Origin: Ohtaekwangia koreensis
GTDB lineage: Bacteria; Bacteroidota; Bacteroidia; Cytophagales; Cyclobacteriaceae
Assembly: GCF_900167975.1 (NCBI RefSeq)
Contig: NZ_FUZU01000001.1
Span: forward strand, 403,361 to 467,360
DNA: 64,000 nt
Direction of reading: 5' to 3'
A program made the position numbers and the translations under genes. Every line of letters starts with the position of its first letter. The first letter of the stretch is position 1. The notes under the pieces are model-generated. The model searched no databases. It worked only from the letters and a program-made list of their open reading frames with translations, and was not told the DNA's origin. Positions 8,579-17,232 of the stretch are shown piece after piece.

Positions 8579-9145
8579 TTACTCCCAATCGTTGTTGTCA
8601 GGGATAAATAAATTCTCATAAACATCATCCCAGTCCTTATATGTCCTTGTCGTTGGGTAGTCAGTGCCTGCCAATTTTGATTGAGACCATGTCAAATGTA
8701 CTCTGGCATATTTAAAGTCAGAATCAAAAACTGCAAACAGTACATCATCATTGTCCTGTCGTCTTGCAACAGTTGTTACATCTTTTCCATAGAGAATGTG
8801 TCCACGACTAATTTCCTTTTCAAGTTGATTATTTAGTCCCTTGTCCGCGAAGTGCCAAGGTGTCAAACAAGGTTGTTTACCAGGTATTAGGTCAACGATG
8901 GTATTTTCTTTTAATCTAAATACTTCGTGGTCGTTTTTTAGTTTAACTGAATATAAATCAAGATCAAGTTCACCGTTTTCTTTTAGCTTTCTTGGAGCGT
9001 CCAAGTATTGATCAAGTTCAATATTGTCCAAGTATATCTTTTCGGTCAAAGTAATCTCTTGTCCTGAAATGATTGGTCGAACTAGTAAGTATTGTCCTTG
9101 TCCCGCGATGGATAATATTTTCTCTATTTTTAATTTTGTCGCCAT
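8579..9145 (-). CDS. Hypothetical two-part protein, 188 aa
   Basis: The intact frame begins MATKLKIEKIL. The N-terminal 75 residues look like a small beta-rich domain. From about residue 110, HILYGKDVTTVARRQDNDD, FAVFDSDFKYARVHLTWSQ and PTTRTYKDWDDV resemble a common uncharacterised family with the pattern DNDDVLF...VHLTW. There is no signal peptide or membrane helix. The start is preceded by a copy of the recurring intergenic module (9159-9185). Function unknown; an immunity-like or house-cleaning cargo gene is possible but unproven. Confidence 0.6.
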   Translation of the reverse strand: MATKLKIEKILSIAGQGQYLLVRPIISGQEITLTEKIYLDNIELDQYLDAPRKLKENGELDLDLYSVKLKNDHEVFRLKENTIVDLIPGKQPCLTPWHFADKGLNNQLEKEISRGHILYGKDVTTVARRQDNDDVLFAVFDSDFKYARVHLTWSQSKLAGTDYPTTRTYKDWDDVYENLFIPDNNDWE

Positions 9146-9158
9146 TGTCCAAAACGGG

Positions 9159-9185
9159 TTGCCACCAACGCTTAGCTATAAGACG
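9159..9185 (-). repeat. Copy of the recurring intergenic module
   Basis: The minus strand reads GTCTTATAGCTAAGCGTTGG followed by TGGCAAC. This aligns with GTTCTTATACCCGAGCGTTGGCGG at 55318-55341. It lies 14 bp upstream of the 8579-9145 start. Confidence 0.5.
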
Positions 9186-9302
9186 TGCGCGTGTAAATAC
9201 CTACATCTTTGTCCCACGTTGCTGACGAAATTTAATAGCACATGCGTTAAGAACCTACAATAAAGCATATGTATTATAGCTGTTGTTGTATGCTGGGGCG
9301 TC

Positions 9303-10015
9303 TTACTTGCTCTTCGTTTGGATTTCAATTTTTAGTTTCTCGTTTCTCTTTTCCTTTTCCAATCTGTCAGATTTGTCACTTAAGTACAAACTGTAAACAC
9401 CAATAGCCAAAATTGCAAGCGCGTTGATGATCGCATCTATTGTTTTGACAGTCGTCCAAAGTGTCTCTACTCTTGTCTCTTTAAATTTTTGAAAATGTCC
9501 ACCGTCAAATGACAAAAAATAAAATCCCTTATTTGTCCGCGAAAGAATGTATTCTCTTGGAACCTCACTATTTCTGGAAGTCACCTCAGTCAACTTTACA
9601 AGCTCTTCCCTTCCGAGTTCTTCAGATAGGTAGGTAATCAATTTTACGTCCCGTTTTAATTTGTCGGCGATGTCATACACCGACCCATTTGGGATATTTC
9701 CTTTTTTGTCAATACTCTTACAAGCTTATTATTAGCGCGGAGCAAAGGGTGATCTAAGAATGTGCAAAGGTACTTATTGCAATATTCCGCGTTATGTTCG
9801 ATTTGAAATAATGCCTTCTCAACTAGTGACAACGGATTATCAATCGGGATCAAGTCACTTTTACCCTTGTTGGGTGTTGTAAAGTTGTATATGCAGCGAA
9901 GAAGTTAACTTTTGTTTCAATTAATGTGTCATCATGGGTAATTTTATCGATCATAGTTTTTAGACATTCTGATAAATATTTCGTCACTTGTTAATGTGAT
10001 AGCTACCCTGTCCAT
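9303..10015 (-). pseudogene. Membrane-anchored hypothetical protein broken by several frameshifts
   Basis: Piecing frames together from base 10015 gives MDRVAITLTSDE, then (new frame) YLSECLKTMIDKIT and IETKVNFFAAYTTLQ, then KGKSDLIPIDNPLSLVEKAL, then DKKGNIPNGSVYDIADKL continuing to the stop at 9303. The joined product would be about 235 residues. It has a transmembrane helix near the C-terminus (AIINALAILAIGVYSLYL) and a charged tail. At least three frame changes are needed. This is either a decayed gene or clustered sequencing errors. The protein family is not recognised. The 125-residue downstream piece could still be made from the GTG at 9680. Confidence 0.55.
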
Positions 10016-10194
10016 AAAAATGCACTGTAACGTTTATGCTAAAAAAAATACTTCTGAAGTATAACACTTCAGAGGTATAAATGCAATTCAAAAATTTCCT
10101 TATAAAATACCGGTACCCAGCAACGCTCCTAAGAGCCCATCTTTGAAGACATTGCTGAGACCGGAGGATGAAGAGAAGCTATGCTTGTGTTAAT

Positions 10195-11541
10195 TCAAAA
10201 CCGTGATTTTTTCTGGATGGCATACTTAAGTCCGAACTGCGGAACTACTCTGGTGTCATCGTTGCCTTGAAGAAATTTTTGTCCGCCTACCGCTAACTCA
10301 AGCCATAAGCCTTCGTTGATCTTCATTTCTCCACCTATAGTATAGCGTATATATTCGCTTTTGTCTGTAGTCTCGCCGTTGATGGTAGCCTGACTGTATA
10401 GAAATTCTGCGGATAATCTTTTATCAGCTTTGCCAAGCAGCAACCTTCCGCCAGTAGAAAACTCCCACTTCAGCGGCATGGATTTATCTTTGTAGTTAAT
10501 ATAGCTTGCCTGGTATATAACTTGTGAACTTTTGGCAAGTGTTGAGTTACTATTAGCAAGACCAGGAATGCGTCCGGCAATGCCACCGAAGATACGCCAG
10601 TTGAGAAGTGATAGATCTTTGATGGTGTTTTCAGCAGAGTTATACTTGGACCCTGCCTTTAATTGAATAACCAGGCGATTCCAATTCTCTTCGATAAAAA
10701 TTTTCTTTTGCCGCTTTAATTCTTCACTGAAATTTTCGGCGAACTCCTCCTCTTCTGCCTGCTCTGTAAATGTGAGCTTGGCGTTTTGGACAATCAACAT
10801 TGACAATGCATTGCTTTGAGCACTATCAAGATTGATGTTGAAAGTGCCGAGCTTTTGCAGTACGGTATCTTTCATAACGAGAGCATACAGTTGATTGTCG
10901 GTTGAATCATAGCGAAGGAGTCTGCTTCTATATCCACCGCCAAAGTATTGCAGTATTGCTACTTTTGTTTGTGATGATAATCTGGAGGTAGGAGTCAGTG
11001 AATTTAGAAATTGATTTACAGATTGCAGGTGTTTGTTTCGCTGACCTGCAAGTGACATCTGGTTAGCTATACTATCTTTGTTTGCCAGGTAGTCTGCAAA
11101 GAAATTTTGTAAAGCTATATTTGCCACAGGATCGGTCCTGTCAATCGGTGTCCAGTTTATACCCCACGCTGCGAGTAAATTAGAGGAGTCTCCCTGTGCC
11201 GTTCCTATACTGATCTGTAAATTCTTCAGAGATTTATTCTTCTCCCAAAAGGAGCGTACTTTTAAAGCCTTTGCCAGTATACGATACGGTGCAATTTCCA
11301 TTGCCAATCCTGGTTTCAAATTTCCATCCTGGTCAACATAATTTTGAATGCCAACCGCCAACTCCTTTACATTCCCCGGACGTACAACATCATTGGAATT
11401 TATATCCAGTATAGAAAATGCAGTTATATCGGGTACGGAGAAATCGACATAGTAATCGTCAATAGTGATAGAATCGGGATTCTGTGCGTATAGAGAGGCT
11501 CCTGCAAGTATACCTATACAGATGAGAATAATCTTTTTCAT
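10195..11541 (-). CDS. Exported protein, probably outer-membrane beta-barrel, 448 aa
   Basis: A signal peptide (MKKIILICIGILAGASLYAQ) directs export. The first 300 residues are mixed helix and strand, with an acidic run EQAEEEEFAENFSEELKRQKK near 265. From about residue 310 amphipathic strands alternate (FSTGGRLLLG, IRYTIGGEMKINEGLWLELAVGG), and the chain ends FGLKYAIQKKSRF, as expected for a barrel domain. Family not recognised. It is the distal gene of a three-gene minus-strand run (with 11554-11904 and 11929-12558, gaps of 12 and 24 bp) beside the C11 peptidase genes. It may therefore be the envelope component of that cluster; this is inference from position. Confidence 0.6.
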   Translation of the reverse strand: MKKIILICIGILAGASLYAQNPDSITIDDYYVDFSVPDITAFSILDINSNDVVRPGNVKELAVGIQNYVDQDGNLKPGLAMEIAPYRILAKALKVRSFWEKNKSLKNLQISIGTAQGDSSNLLAAWGINWTPIDRTDPVANIALQNFFADYLANKDSIANQMSLAGQRNKHLQSVNQFLNSLTPTSRLSSQTKVAILQYFGGGYRSRLLRYDSTDNQLYALVMKDTVLQKLGTFNINLDSAQSNALSMLIVQNAKLTFTEQAEEEEFAENFSEELKRQKKIFIEENWNRLVIQLKAGSKYNSAENTIKDLSLLNWRIFGGIAGRIPGLANSNSTLAKSSQVIYQASYINYKDKSMPLKWEFSTGGRLLLGKADKRLSAEFLYSQATINGETTDKSEYIRYTIGGEMKINEGLWLELAVGGQKFLQGNDDTRVVPQFGLKYAIQKKSRF

Positions 11542-11553
11542 ATATATAGGAGT

Positions 11554-11904
11554 TTAATTTGTGGCTTCTAAAAGTGCATCGTCAGAAATTTTTACTGCCG
11601 CTTCTGCCGGGACATCGATCTGTCGTGTCCATATATTCAAAACTTTATCATCCTGCGTCCAGGTTATCGTAACAGTAGCGGTCAACGTGCTTGTCGAGAT
11701 ATTGCCAAGTCTTATATCCCAGGAGTTAATGTCGTCATCAAGATTGACAGGGAGCCCCAATATATGGTTAGAGTTACCACCGGCCGAACTTTTGGATTTG
11801 AAGGTGAGATCACCCACATATATATAGCTCCATACTGGTGCTTCTTCGACTTGTATATCAATTGATACAGGTTTGTCGGTTTTACTGAATCGAATGAGTT
11901 CCAT
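11554..11904 (-). CDS. Small beta-rich hypothetical protein, 116 aa
   Basis: No signal peptide. The sequence is almost all short strands (SIDIQVEEAPVW, WDIRLGNISTSTLTATVTIT, WTQDDKVLNIW), suggesting a beta-sandwich. In size and character it resembles the two small proteins next to the C11 peptidases, but it lacks their KVPGTG motif. It lies between the barrel-like gene and the two-TM gene, close enough to be one operon. Function unknown. Confidence 0.55.
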   Translation of the reverse strand: MELIRFSKTDKPVSIDIQVEEAPVWSYIYVGDLTFKSKSSAGGNSNHILGLPVNLDDDINSWDIRLGNISTSTLTATVTITWTQDDKVLNIWTRQIDVPAEAAVKISDDALLEATN

Positions 11905-11928
11905 AACGTTTGATGAGTTTAGTGTATT

Positions 11929-12558
11929 TTATTTCTTTTCGTTTATAACTTTTGTTGCATATGGTACTATACCTATACCCAGCGATGCCAGTATAGGCCA
12001 CAATTCTTCGAACTTAGGCACGGGTAGCCCTTTGATCGCGAAGTACATATAGTAAGAGGTGATGCAGATCGCAATGATCACCGCAGAGAGACCGGAGAAG
12101 AAAGCGATCAACCGACTGCTGCTTCTTTTTAATACGGGTTGCTCGGGTGTTTTTCCGCCGGCTATAGCAACGGCTTGAAGCTGTTCTACCTGGTCATCCG
12201 ACATGTCTACAGAAAGAGCATCCGCTATTTTATACTTGTCCTTCTTCAGCCAGCGCAGGAAATACCAGAGTAAGAGTATAAATAGGATCACCGGCAGTAG
12301 GATCATTACCCATTGGATGAAGTCGGGTTTTGCTATGCATTCCACACAAGGCGGTACAGGAGGACGAGCAATGATTACACGCTTTATTGAATCGGATTTT
12401 TTGATCAAGGTCTCCAGGGATTTGTTTCCAGTGGTATTCAACTTAACAAGCTTACTTAAGCGATTCACGATCACCGTATCGGTTCCGGGAGATGACTGCG
12501 CGTGCGATGTATATACACCTCCCAAGAATAAAATCATGATGCAGATAATTGTTTTCAT
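11929..12558 (-). CDS. Membrane protein with signal peptide and two transmembrane helices, 209 aa
   Basis: A cleavable signal peptide (MKTIICIMILFLGGVYTSHA) is followed by a periplasmic segment of about 65 residues with a CxxC (PPCVECIAKP). A first helix WVMILLPVILFILLLWYFL is followed by a cytoplasmic stretch of about 55 residues. A second helix IAFFSGLSAVIIAICITSYYMY leads to the C-terminus. The middle loop (SDDQVEQLQAVAIAGGKTPE) could be a docking surface. It is the first gene of the minus-strand operon 12558-10195 and is transcribed divergently from the small KVPGTG protein at 12790. The shared upstream region contains a palindrome (12682-12699). Family not recognised. Confidence 0.55.
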   Translation of the reverse strand: MKTIICIMILFLGGVYTSHAQSSPGTDTVIVNRLSKLVKLNTTGNKSLETLIKKSDSIKRVIIARPPVPPCVECIAKPDFIQWVMILLPVILFILLLWYFLRWLKKDKYKIADALSVDMSDDQVEQLQAVAIAGGKTPEQPVLKRSSSRLIAFFSGLSAVIIAICITSYYMYFAIKGLPVPKFEELWPILASLGIGIVPYATKVINEKK

Positions 12559-12681
12559 ATTAGTGCTTATTTAGACAACAGTATATTTTGAGGTTGGGCA
12601 TCAGGGTTTATGATCTCTGATAACAGTATCAAAGTTCACTCGACAGAAGCCGTATATCAACGTGAAAAGAGACGTATTTAT

Positions 12682-12699
12682 ACCGTGAAAAATCCCGTT
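12682..12699. promoter_or_regulatory. Operator-like palindrome in the divergent promoter region (site A)
   Basis: The imperfect dyad ACCGTGAAAAATCCCGTT lies about 90 bp upstream of the 12790 start and about 125 bp upstream of the 12558 start. It closely resembles the palindrome at 14704-14727, which has the same position relative to a C11-cluster gene. It is a candidate binding site for the NarL-type regulator at 14835; inference only. Confidence 0.45.
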
Positions 12700-12789
12700 C
12701 CGAACGCGGAGAGAATGTTGGAATATAGCATTCAAATCAGGAGAGTATATCTCCTCTTAAAGAAACTCTAACTCTAAAAACTAAGATGT

Positions 12790-13143
12790 ATGCAAAGAAG
12801 ATTTAAACTCGGTGACAAAATTGCTTCGATCGAGCAGACACCATCGTTGAGGTTCTCTAATGATGGAACCCAGATGATTTTTACCTTTCCGGTAATTTCC
12901 ACAGAATTACCCGACTCAGAATCAGAAGAGCCGCAAAACAGTAAGCGTCACACGCATCGTGATCTTGTCGAGCTTGCAGGTGGATCAGTTTTCAGCAATG
13001 GCCTGAAGGTTTCTCTTTCCAGTGTGAACAGAGACGAAGCAGTATTAACGATGAGCATGAAAGTAAATTCAAAAGTGCCAGGTACAGGAACGGCCTTTGC
13101 CAAGATTCTTAATGGCAGCAACGGTAACAGCCATCATTCATAG
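12790..13143 (+). CDS. Small C11-peptidase-associated protein A (KVPGTG family), 117 aa
   Basis: Not a family I recognise by name. It shares with the protein at 15499-15858 an overall layout of strands and the motif pair EL(A)GG-type segment / SKVPGTGTAFAKI near the C-terminus. No signal peptide. The tail NGSNGNSHHS is polar. Like its paralogue it lies immediately 3' of, and converges on, a clostripain-like peptidase gene (gap 95 bp with a terminator). The repeated pairing suggests the small protein is a partner, substrate or inhibitor of the peptidase; this is inference. Start: ATG at 12790; the in-frame codons just upstream contain no better start. Confidence 0.6.
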   Translation: MQRRFKLGDKIASIEQTPSLRFSNDGTQMIFTFPVISTELPDSESEEPQNSKRHTHRDLVELAGGSVFSNGLKVSLSSVNRDEAVLTMSMKVNSKVPGTGTAFAKILNGSNGNSHHS

Positions 13144-13165
13144 GTCCCCTATCCTCTCTATAAAT

Positions 13166-13203
13166 GAAAGAAGCTATCTCATTTGAGGTAGCTTTCTTTT
13201 TTT
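13166..13203 (+). terminator. Terminator between small protein A and C11 peptidase 1
   Basis: A stem formed by GAAAGAAGCTATCTC and GAGGTAGCTTTCTT with an ATTT loop is followed by a T run on the plus strand. It lies between two convergent genes. Confidence 0.7.
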
Positions 13204-13238
13204 ACTGACAACGGTTTAAGGTATATATTAAGATATGT

Positions 13239-14630
13239 TTATGAAAGCGCGACAGCTTCTTCTTCACCTGTCTCACTTTCTTCTTCTACAGGCTCCGTAA
13301 GTATATAGCGCCGAATGAACACGTCCCACCCGAAGCGTTTTGTGAATTCAGTGGGCGAGAGCGATGATTCAGTCATGAAGTTATCGAGGAATGATGTTTT
13401 GTAGTCTTCCTGTAATCGGGGAAAGTAAATGGAAAATCCAGAAGGTTTTATAGCAGCGCTGGTGCCGTCATCATCAAAGTCTTTCCCAACAAAAGATTCT
13501 ATAACAACGTTATCCAGCAATGTTTTGAATGTATTAAAGAGACTATCCGTGAATACTTCGGGTATTTCTTCATAAAGACGTGTGATAAGATTTCGGAAGT
13601 CGAGGAGACAGAACATTGGTATACCCGGAGATATATAGTCACATTTGTTTGCAGCTGCAAGTATTTTTTCACGATGGGTAGGTAAAGCTTTTGTTAATAT
13701 TTTCGCGAGCTTATCGATCATTCGCGCTAACGAAGGGTACCACGAAAGATCATTTGCAAATAAAGCTACTTCATCGCGTGAGGCAGAAATAGCTGTATTC
13801 GTTTCTTCAGCAAATGAGTTTACTATGTTTTTTGAAAGCGCTTCGGGCAATATATCCGGATCGTTTCCTATACCTTCGAGAATAACCTTGTAATTGAATG
13901 TGTCCTTAAAGAACATCACCGTTTCAAAAGTAATAAGGTAATCTACTGTATCACTCAACTCATATCCGGTATCAAAGAAATGCAAAAAGCAATTGGCCAT
14001 AACAAGCACATCGATCTTCTGACCATCAAACGCCCATTGAATAGCCTGCTTCAATTCGGTCATCGTCAATATTGGTAGTACGTCATCCTCCTCTGCCGGC
14101 ACCGCTATTCGGTTTTGCCTTTCTAAGTTCAATTGTTTTTGCTGGCGGAAATGAAATGTTTTTAGATTGAGATTTTCTGGAGGATTCCTCGCTGCTCTAT
14201 TTATACCCGGAAAGATGCCAAAGGGCTGGCCATGATCCCAGGTGAATAATATATACTTCTCTGCCATAAAAGATGAAAGAACTTTTTCTTTGAAGAAACC
14301 GGTGATGTCTTGTTCTTTGTCAATTCTAAAGTCGCGGCTTTCATGGATATACTGAAATATACATCCACCCGTCGGGTTACGTTCAAGGCTGCAGAATAGT
14401 GTAGTCCATCCGGGTTCCTTCATAGAAACATCACCTGGCCCAAGTACTCTCGTAATTGGAAGTATATCCGGGGCTATCTCTGCTTTTATATTGATACAGA
14501 GCACTACGGCTATATCTCCCGTTTTTTCAACAGAGGTTAGCTGGTCGAGTAGTTGGTTAAGCTCTCGAATGTTGTCGGCTGCACCTTTAATTAGAAAGAT
14601 GGCAGTCCATTTGTGTTTTTTCTGTGACAT
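13239..14630 (-). CDS. Clostripain-like (C11, caspase-fold) cysteine peptidase 1
   Basis: 463 residues with no signal peptide (start MSQKKHKWTAIFLIKG), so predicted cytoplasmic. The catalytic His sits in ILFTWDHGQPFGIF (about residue 132). The Cys sits in VLVMANCFLHFFDTGYEL (about residue 214), followed by DYLITFETVMFF. This is the DHG...C...YEL...(S/T)E order of family C11. The C-terminal half (IVNSFAEE, SWYPSLARMIDKL, SGFSIYFPRLQEDY) resembles the family's second domain. The acidic C-terminus EEESETGEEEAVALS is unusual. Most known C11 enzymes are secreted; a cytoplasmic form suggests an intracellular proteolytic switch. It is paralogous to 15867-17210. Substrate unknown. Confidence 0.8.
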   Translation of the reverse strand: MSQKKHKWTAIFLIKGAADNIRELNQLLDQLTSVEKTGDIAVVLCINIKAEIAPDILPITRVLGPGDVSMKEPGWTTLFCSLERNPTGGCIFQYIHESRDFRIDKEQDITGFFKEKVLSSFMAEKYILFTWDHGQPFGIFPGINRAARNPPENLNLKTFHFRQQKQLNLERQNRIAVPAEEDDVLPILTMTELKQAIQWAFDGQKIDVLVMANCFLHFFDTGYELSDTVDYLITFETVMFFKDTFNYKVILEGIGNDPDILPEALSKNIVNSFAEETNTAISASRDEVALFANDLSWYPSLARMIDKLAKILTKALPTHREKILAAANKCDYISPGIPMFCLLDFRNLITRLYEEIPEVFTDSLFNTFKTLLDNVVIESFVGKDFDDDGTSAAIKPSGFSIYFPRLQEDYKTSFLDNFMTESSLSPTEFTKRFGWDVFIRRYILTEPVEEESETGEEEAVALS

Positions 14631-14703
14631 AACTGTAGGGTTTTAGAGTATAAGTAAAGTTGCCGACAATCATTATACATCACAATGTGAAAACGTCCGG
14701 AGT

Positions 14704-14727
14704 GATAACGGGAAAATTCCCGTTATC
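14704..14727. promoter_or_regulatory. Near-perfect palindrome in divergent promoter region (site B)
   Basis: Two 11-bp arms, GATAACGGGAA and TTCCCGTTATC, are separated by two bases. The site lies between the C11 peptidase 1 start (14630) and the response regulator start (14835). The core ACGGGAAAATTCCCGTT resembles site A (ACCGTGAAAAATCCCGTT). It is a plausible operator for autoregulation by the NarL-type regulator. Confidence 0.5.
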
Positions 14728-14834
14728 TGTAAAATCTTAAAACCGGAATATTGTACAGTTGACGCGGATGATGTATATTCCATACATATTCCGATAGTTA
14801 CTGGTAACGTTTGGCACTACAACCTTTATGAGAT

Positions 14835-15479
14835 ATGATGAAAGTGATGATCGGGATCGCTGATGACCAACGGTTATTTTTAAAATCGCTGGTAACCCTT
14901 GTTAATACCTTCAGCCAGTTTACTGTTGTACTGGATGCGCAGAATGGTAGTGATCTTTTAAATAAGCTGGAACGAGCCGAGCAGGAACCTAATATCATTT
15001 TACTGGATGTAAACATGCCGGGTATGGATGGTATACATGCTGCGCAGGAAATTTCACAGCGATATCCAGCTATCAAGCTCGTAGCATTATCGATGAAGGA
15101 TGATGATACTACCATTATCAGCATGTTCAAAGCCGGATGCTGTGCATATCTGGTAAAAGATATACATCCCGATGAACTCGAGAAGGCATTGGCTGAAGTA
15201 TATAGCAAAGGATTTTACAATGCCGATGCTATGAATATAAATTTCCGGAGATTGCTGGCGCATGGTAACAAGAAAAATGAGATCAGGATCACCGAGCGAG
15301 AAATGACATTTTTGAAATTCGCATGTACGGACATGACCTATAAACAGATTGCCTCTGAGATGAACCTTGCCGAACGCACCATCGATGGATATCGTGAAGC
15401 ACTGTTCGAAAAACTGAATGTGCAAAGCAGAGTGGGAATGGCGATGGAGGCGATTCGGAGGAAGTTGGTGGAGATATAG
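14835..15479 (+). CDS. NarL/FixJ-family response regulator
   Basis: 214 residues. The receiver domain (about 1-125) has GIADDQRLF, phosphorylation Asp in IILLDVNMPGMDGIHAA, Ser in LVALSMKDD and Lys in YLVKDIHPDEL. A LuxR-type HTH (about 150-212) contains ITEREMTFLKFAC, YKQIASEMNLAERTIDGYR and LFEKLNVQSRVGM. It lies between the two C11 peptidase modules. The NarL type normally pairs with HisKA_3 kinases, and the Y_Y_Y sensor kinase at 17233 is such a kinase, so the two are likely partners. Two in-frame ATG codons open the gene; the first is used. Confidence 0.93.
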   Translation: MMKVMIGIADDQRLFLKSLVTLVNTFSQFTVVLDAQNGSDLLNKLERAEQEPNIILLDVNMPGMDGIHAAQEISQRYPAIKLVALSMKDDDTTIISMFKAGCCAYLVKDIHPDELEKALAEVYSKGFYNADAMNINFRRLLAHGNKKNEIRITEREMTFLKFACTDMTYKQIASEMNLAERTIDGYREALFEKLNVQSRVGMAMEAIRRKLVEI

Positions 15480-15498
15480 TATACTAACAATTAAATTT

Positions 15499-15858
15499 AT
15501 GGATAATGTAAGAATTGATCTCTCAAGCAATCTTGTGAATGCATCGGTTGATCCAACGATTAGAATTGAACCAGATATGGCTGGTTATAGGGTAGTTGTT
15601 TCTTTTGGAATATTAGCTACCAAAGTCACAGCTCCTCCTACATCTGGCCAAGTAAAAAGTCAGCGAGAGACTGAACTAGGTGCTAACATCTTTAATGAGG
15701 CGCGCGTTTCAATAGGGCTTACGCCTATAGCTAGTGATGACGCAGGTTCTATATTGACGTTTATTGTAAAAGCAAAACTAGGCACGAAGGTTCCTGGTAC
15801 CGGATCCTCATCAATAACAGTTTTTGAAATATCCGATTTGGACGGATTATTGAAATGA
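15499..15858 (+). CDS. Small C11-peptidase-associated protein B (KVPGTG family), 119 aa
   Basis: The start is taken at ATG 15499 (MDNVRIDLSSNLVNASVD), 19 bp after the response-regulator stop. The longer frame from 15418 would overlap the regulator. Mostly beta strands, no signal peptide. The C-terminal part KLGTKVPGTGSSSITVFEI parallels SKVPGTGTAFAKI of the protein at 12790, and the preceding ELGANIF segment also aligns. It converges tail-to-tail with C11 peptidase 2 with an 8-bp gap. It may be cotranscribed with the regulator. Function unknown; a partner or substrate of the peptidase is suggested by the repeated arrangement. Confidence 0.65.
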   Translation: MDNVRIDLSSNLVNASVDPTIRIEPDMAGYRVVVSFGILATKVTAPPTSGQVKSQRETELGANIFNEARVSIGLTPIASDDAGSILTFIVKAKLGTKVPGTGSSSITVFEISDLDGLLK

Positions 15859-15866
15859 TTCAGGCG

Positions 15867-17210
15867 TTATTTTGAGCCTGGTGTATTTGGCTTCATGAAC
15901 TCCATAACAAAGTTAAACCAAAGTCGTTCTTTGGCGAAACTTGTATTCTCGAAGAATTTCAAATGACGCCTGGAGACAATTACACCATTTAATTGAATTG
16001 GAAAGAAAATGGAGAACCCATATGGAAATTTTCTTTTGGCAACGTCATGATAATAGACTTTACCTATATATCTGGCAACGATTACTCTTTTCATTAGGAG
16101 CCATAGCCGAGTTCGAGTAAGAAACTGCCAATATCGTCCAATAGTTAGTTGGAGATTTTTTAAGAGGTTGAAGAAGTCGACAATATTTAGGCTATCATTA
16201 AGTTCTGGAGAATTAAGTCTGGCCATTATAAGTTCGTTTTTGTTGTGGCTTAATTCTCTTGACAATGCATGTACCAATCGGTCTATGAGCCTGGCGATTA
16301 ATGAGTAGTAACTAAGATTAGTAGCAAAAATAGCTGTTACAGATTTTGCTATACTGCCAATTTCCGCGTCTGTATATATTTTAGTTTCGAATGAATTTAC
16401 AATATGTTTAGCAAGTTGTTTGGTAGGTATATCTGGATTGCTAAAGAGTTTTTTGAAAAAGAACTGGTAGTTATATCCATTAAAGAACATATATGTTTCC
16501 GGTGCAATTAGATATTTAACATTTCTTCGCAATGCATACCCGGTATCAAATAATTGCATATAGCAATTCATCATGACGACTAACTCTATTTTTGTGTTTT
16601 TAAAGTTTTGATTAAGAGCTGCAGCCAATTCATCCATAGTGAGTATTTTTTGTTCTTCTTCGTTATTCAGATTGGTTTCTGCTGTTATTTTTTTTGGTGG
16701 CAAAGAAGTTGATTTGATAGCTAGCTGTGGATATTTTTTGAATAGGTTATCACTTAGAGGATGTAGATCTGTCTGAGGGTTTCCATTAGGTAAATTGTTA
16801 AATATGCCATAAGAGCTTCCATGATCCCATGTGAATATTATATAACGATGGCTATTTGTATTGACTAGAAATTTCTCCAAATCCCGCTGTAGAGTAATAT
16901 CAAAGGTGTCATCAGACTGGATAAATTTAAGGTCATTTAGAAATTCAGAATTTTCGGCGCTCTTCTCAAAACCGTAAAACAAAGTTGTCGGAGTAAGATT
17001 TTTATTGGGGTTTTGAATAAGGGAAGGGTCTCCCGACTCGATAGCTTCTCGATTTTCTTTGCCTACGCTCATGCATAGGAGTATGCACACCTCATCGTTC
17101 ATTTTTATAGAACGAAGTTCGTTCAACATCTCAATAAGCTCAACTACACTTAGATCAGTTGCTTTAATAACAAAGAAAACAGTCCACTTTCGTTTCTTTT
17201 GCGACTTCAT
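15867..17210 (-). CDS. Clostripain-like (C11, caspase-fold) cysteine peptidase 2
   Basis: 447 residues, paralogue of 13239-14630. The start MKSQKKRKWTVFFVIKAT parallels MSQKKHKWTAIFLIKG and is not a signal peptide. The catalytic His is in FTWDHGSSYGIF (about residue 130) and the Cys in VVMMNCYMQLFDTGYAL (about 216), followed by YLIAPETYMFF. HIVNSFETK and YGFSIFFPIQ are shared with peptidase 1. The C-terminus lacks the acidic tail. The ATG is 22 bp from the divergent GTG of the sensor kinase, so their promoters overlap or lie inside the neighbouring genes. Substrate unknown. Confidence 0.8.
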   Translation of the reverse strand: MKSQKKRKWTVFFVIKATDLSVVELIEMLNELRSIKMNDEVCILLCMSVGKENREAIESGDPSLIQNPNKNLTPTTLFYGFEKSAENSEFLNDLKFIQSDDTFDITLQRDLEKFLVNTNSHRYIIFTWDHGSSYGIFNNLPNGNPQTDLHPLSDNLFKKYPQLAIKSTSLPPKKITAETNLNNEEEQKILTMDELAAALNQNFKNTKIELVVMMNCYMQLFDTGYALRRNVKYLIAPETYMFFNGYNYQFFFKKLFSNPDIPTKQLAKHIVNSFETKIYTDAEIGSIAKSVTAIFATNLSYYSLIARLIDRLVHALSRELSHNKNELIMARLNSPELNDSLNIVDFFNLLKNLQLTIGRYWQFLTRTRLWLLMKRVIVARYIGKVYYHDVAKRKFPYGFSIFFPIQLNGVIVSRRHLKFFENTSFAKERLWFNFVMEFMKPNTPGSK

Positions 17211-17232
17211 TTTTGTAGTTTGATATTTTGTT

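Noticed and set aside
3445..10015. Complete genomic island between the tRNA and the C11 cluster
   Set aside because: No second attachment repeat of the tRNA end and no intact integrase were found, so an island boundary cannot be supported.
14808..14834. Sigma-54 promoter before the NarL regulator
   Set aside because: TTGGCAC is present but the -12 GC element at proper spacing is not; Bacteroidota mostly use a different promoter type.
13239..17210. Secreted clostripain/gingipain-like proteases
   Set aside because: Both proteins begin with basic non-hydrophobic residues and lack a signal peptide or sorting tail.
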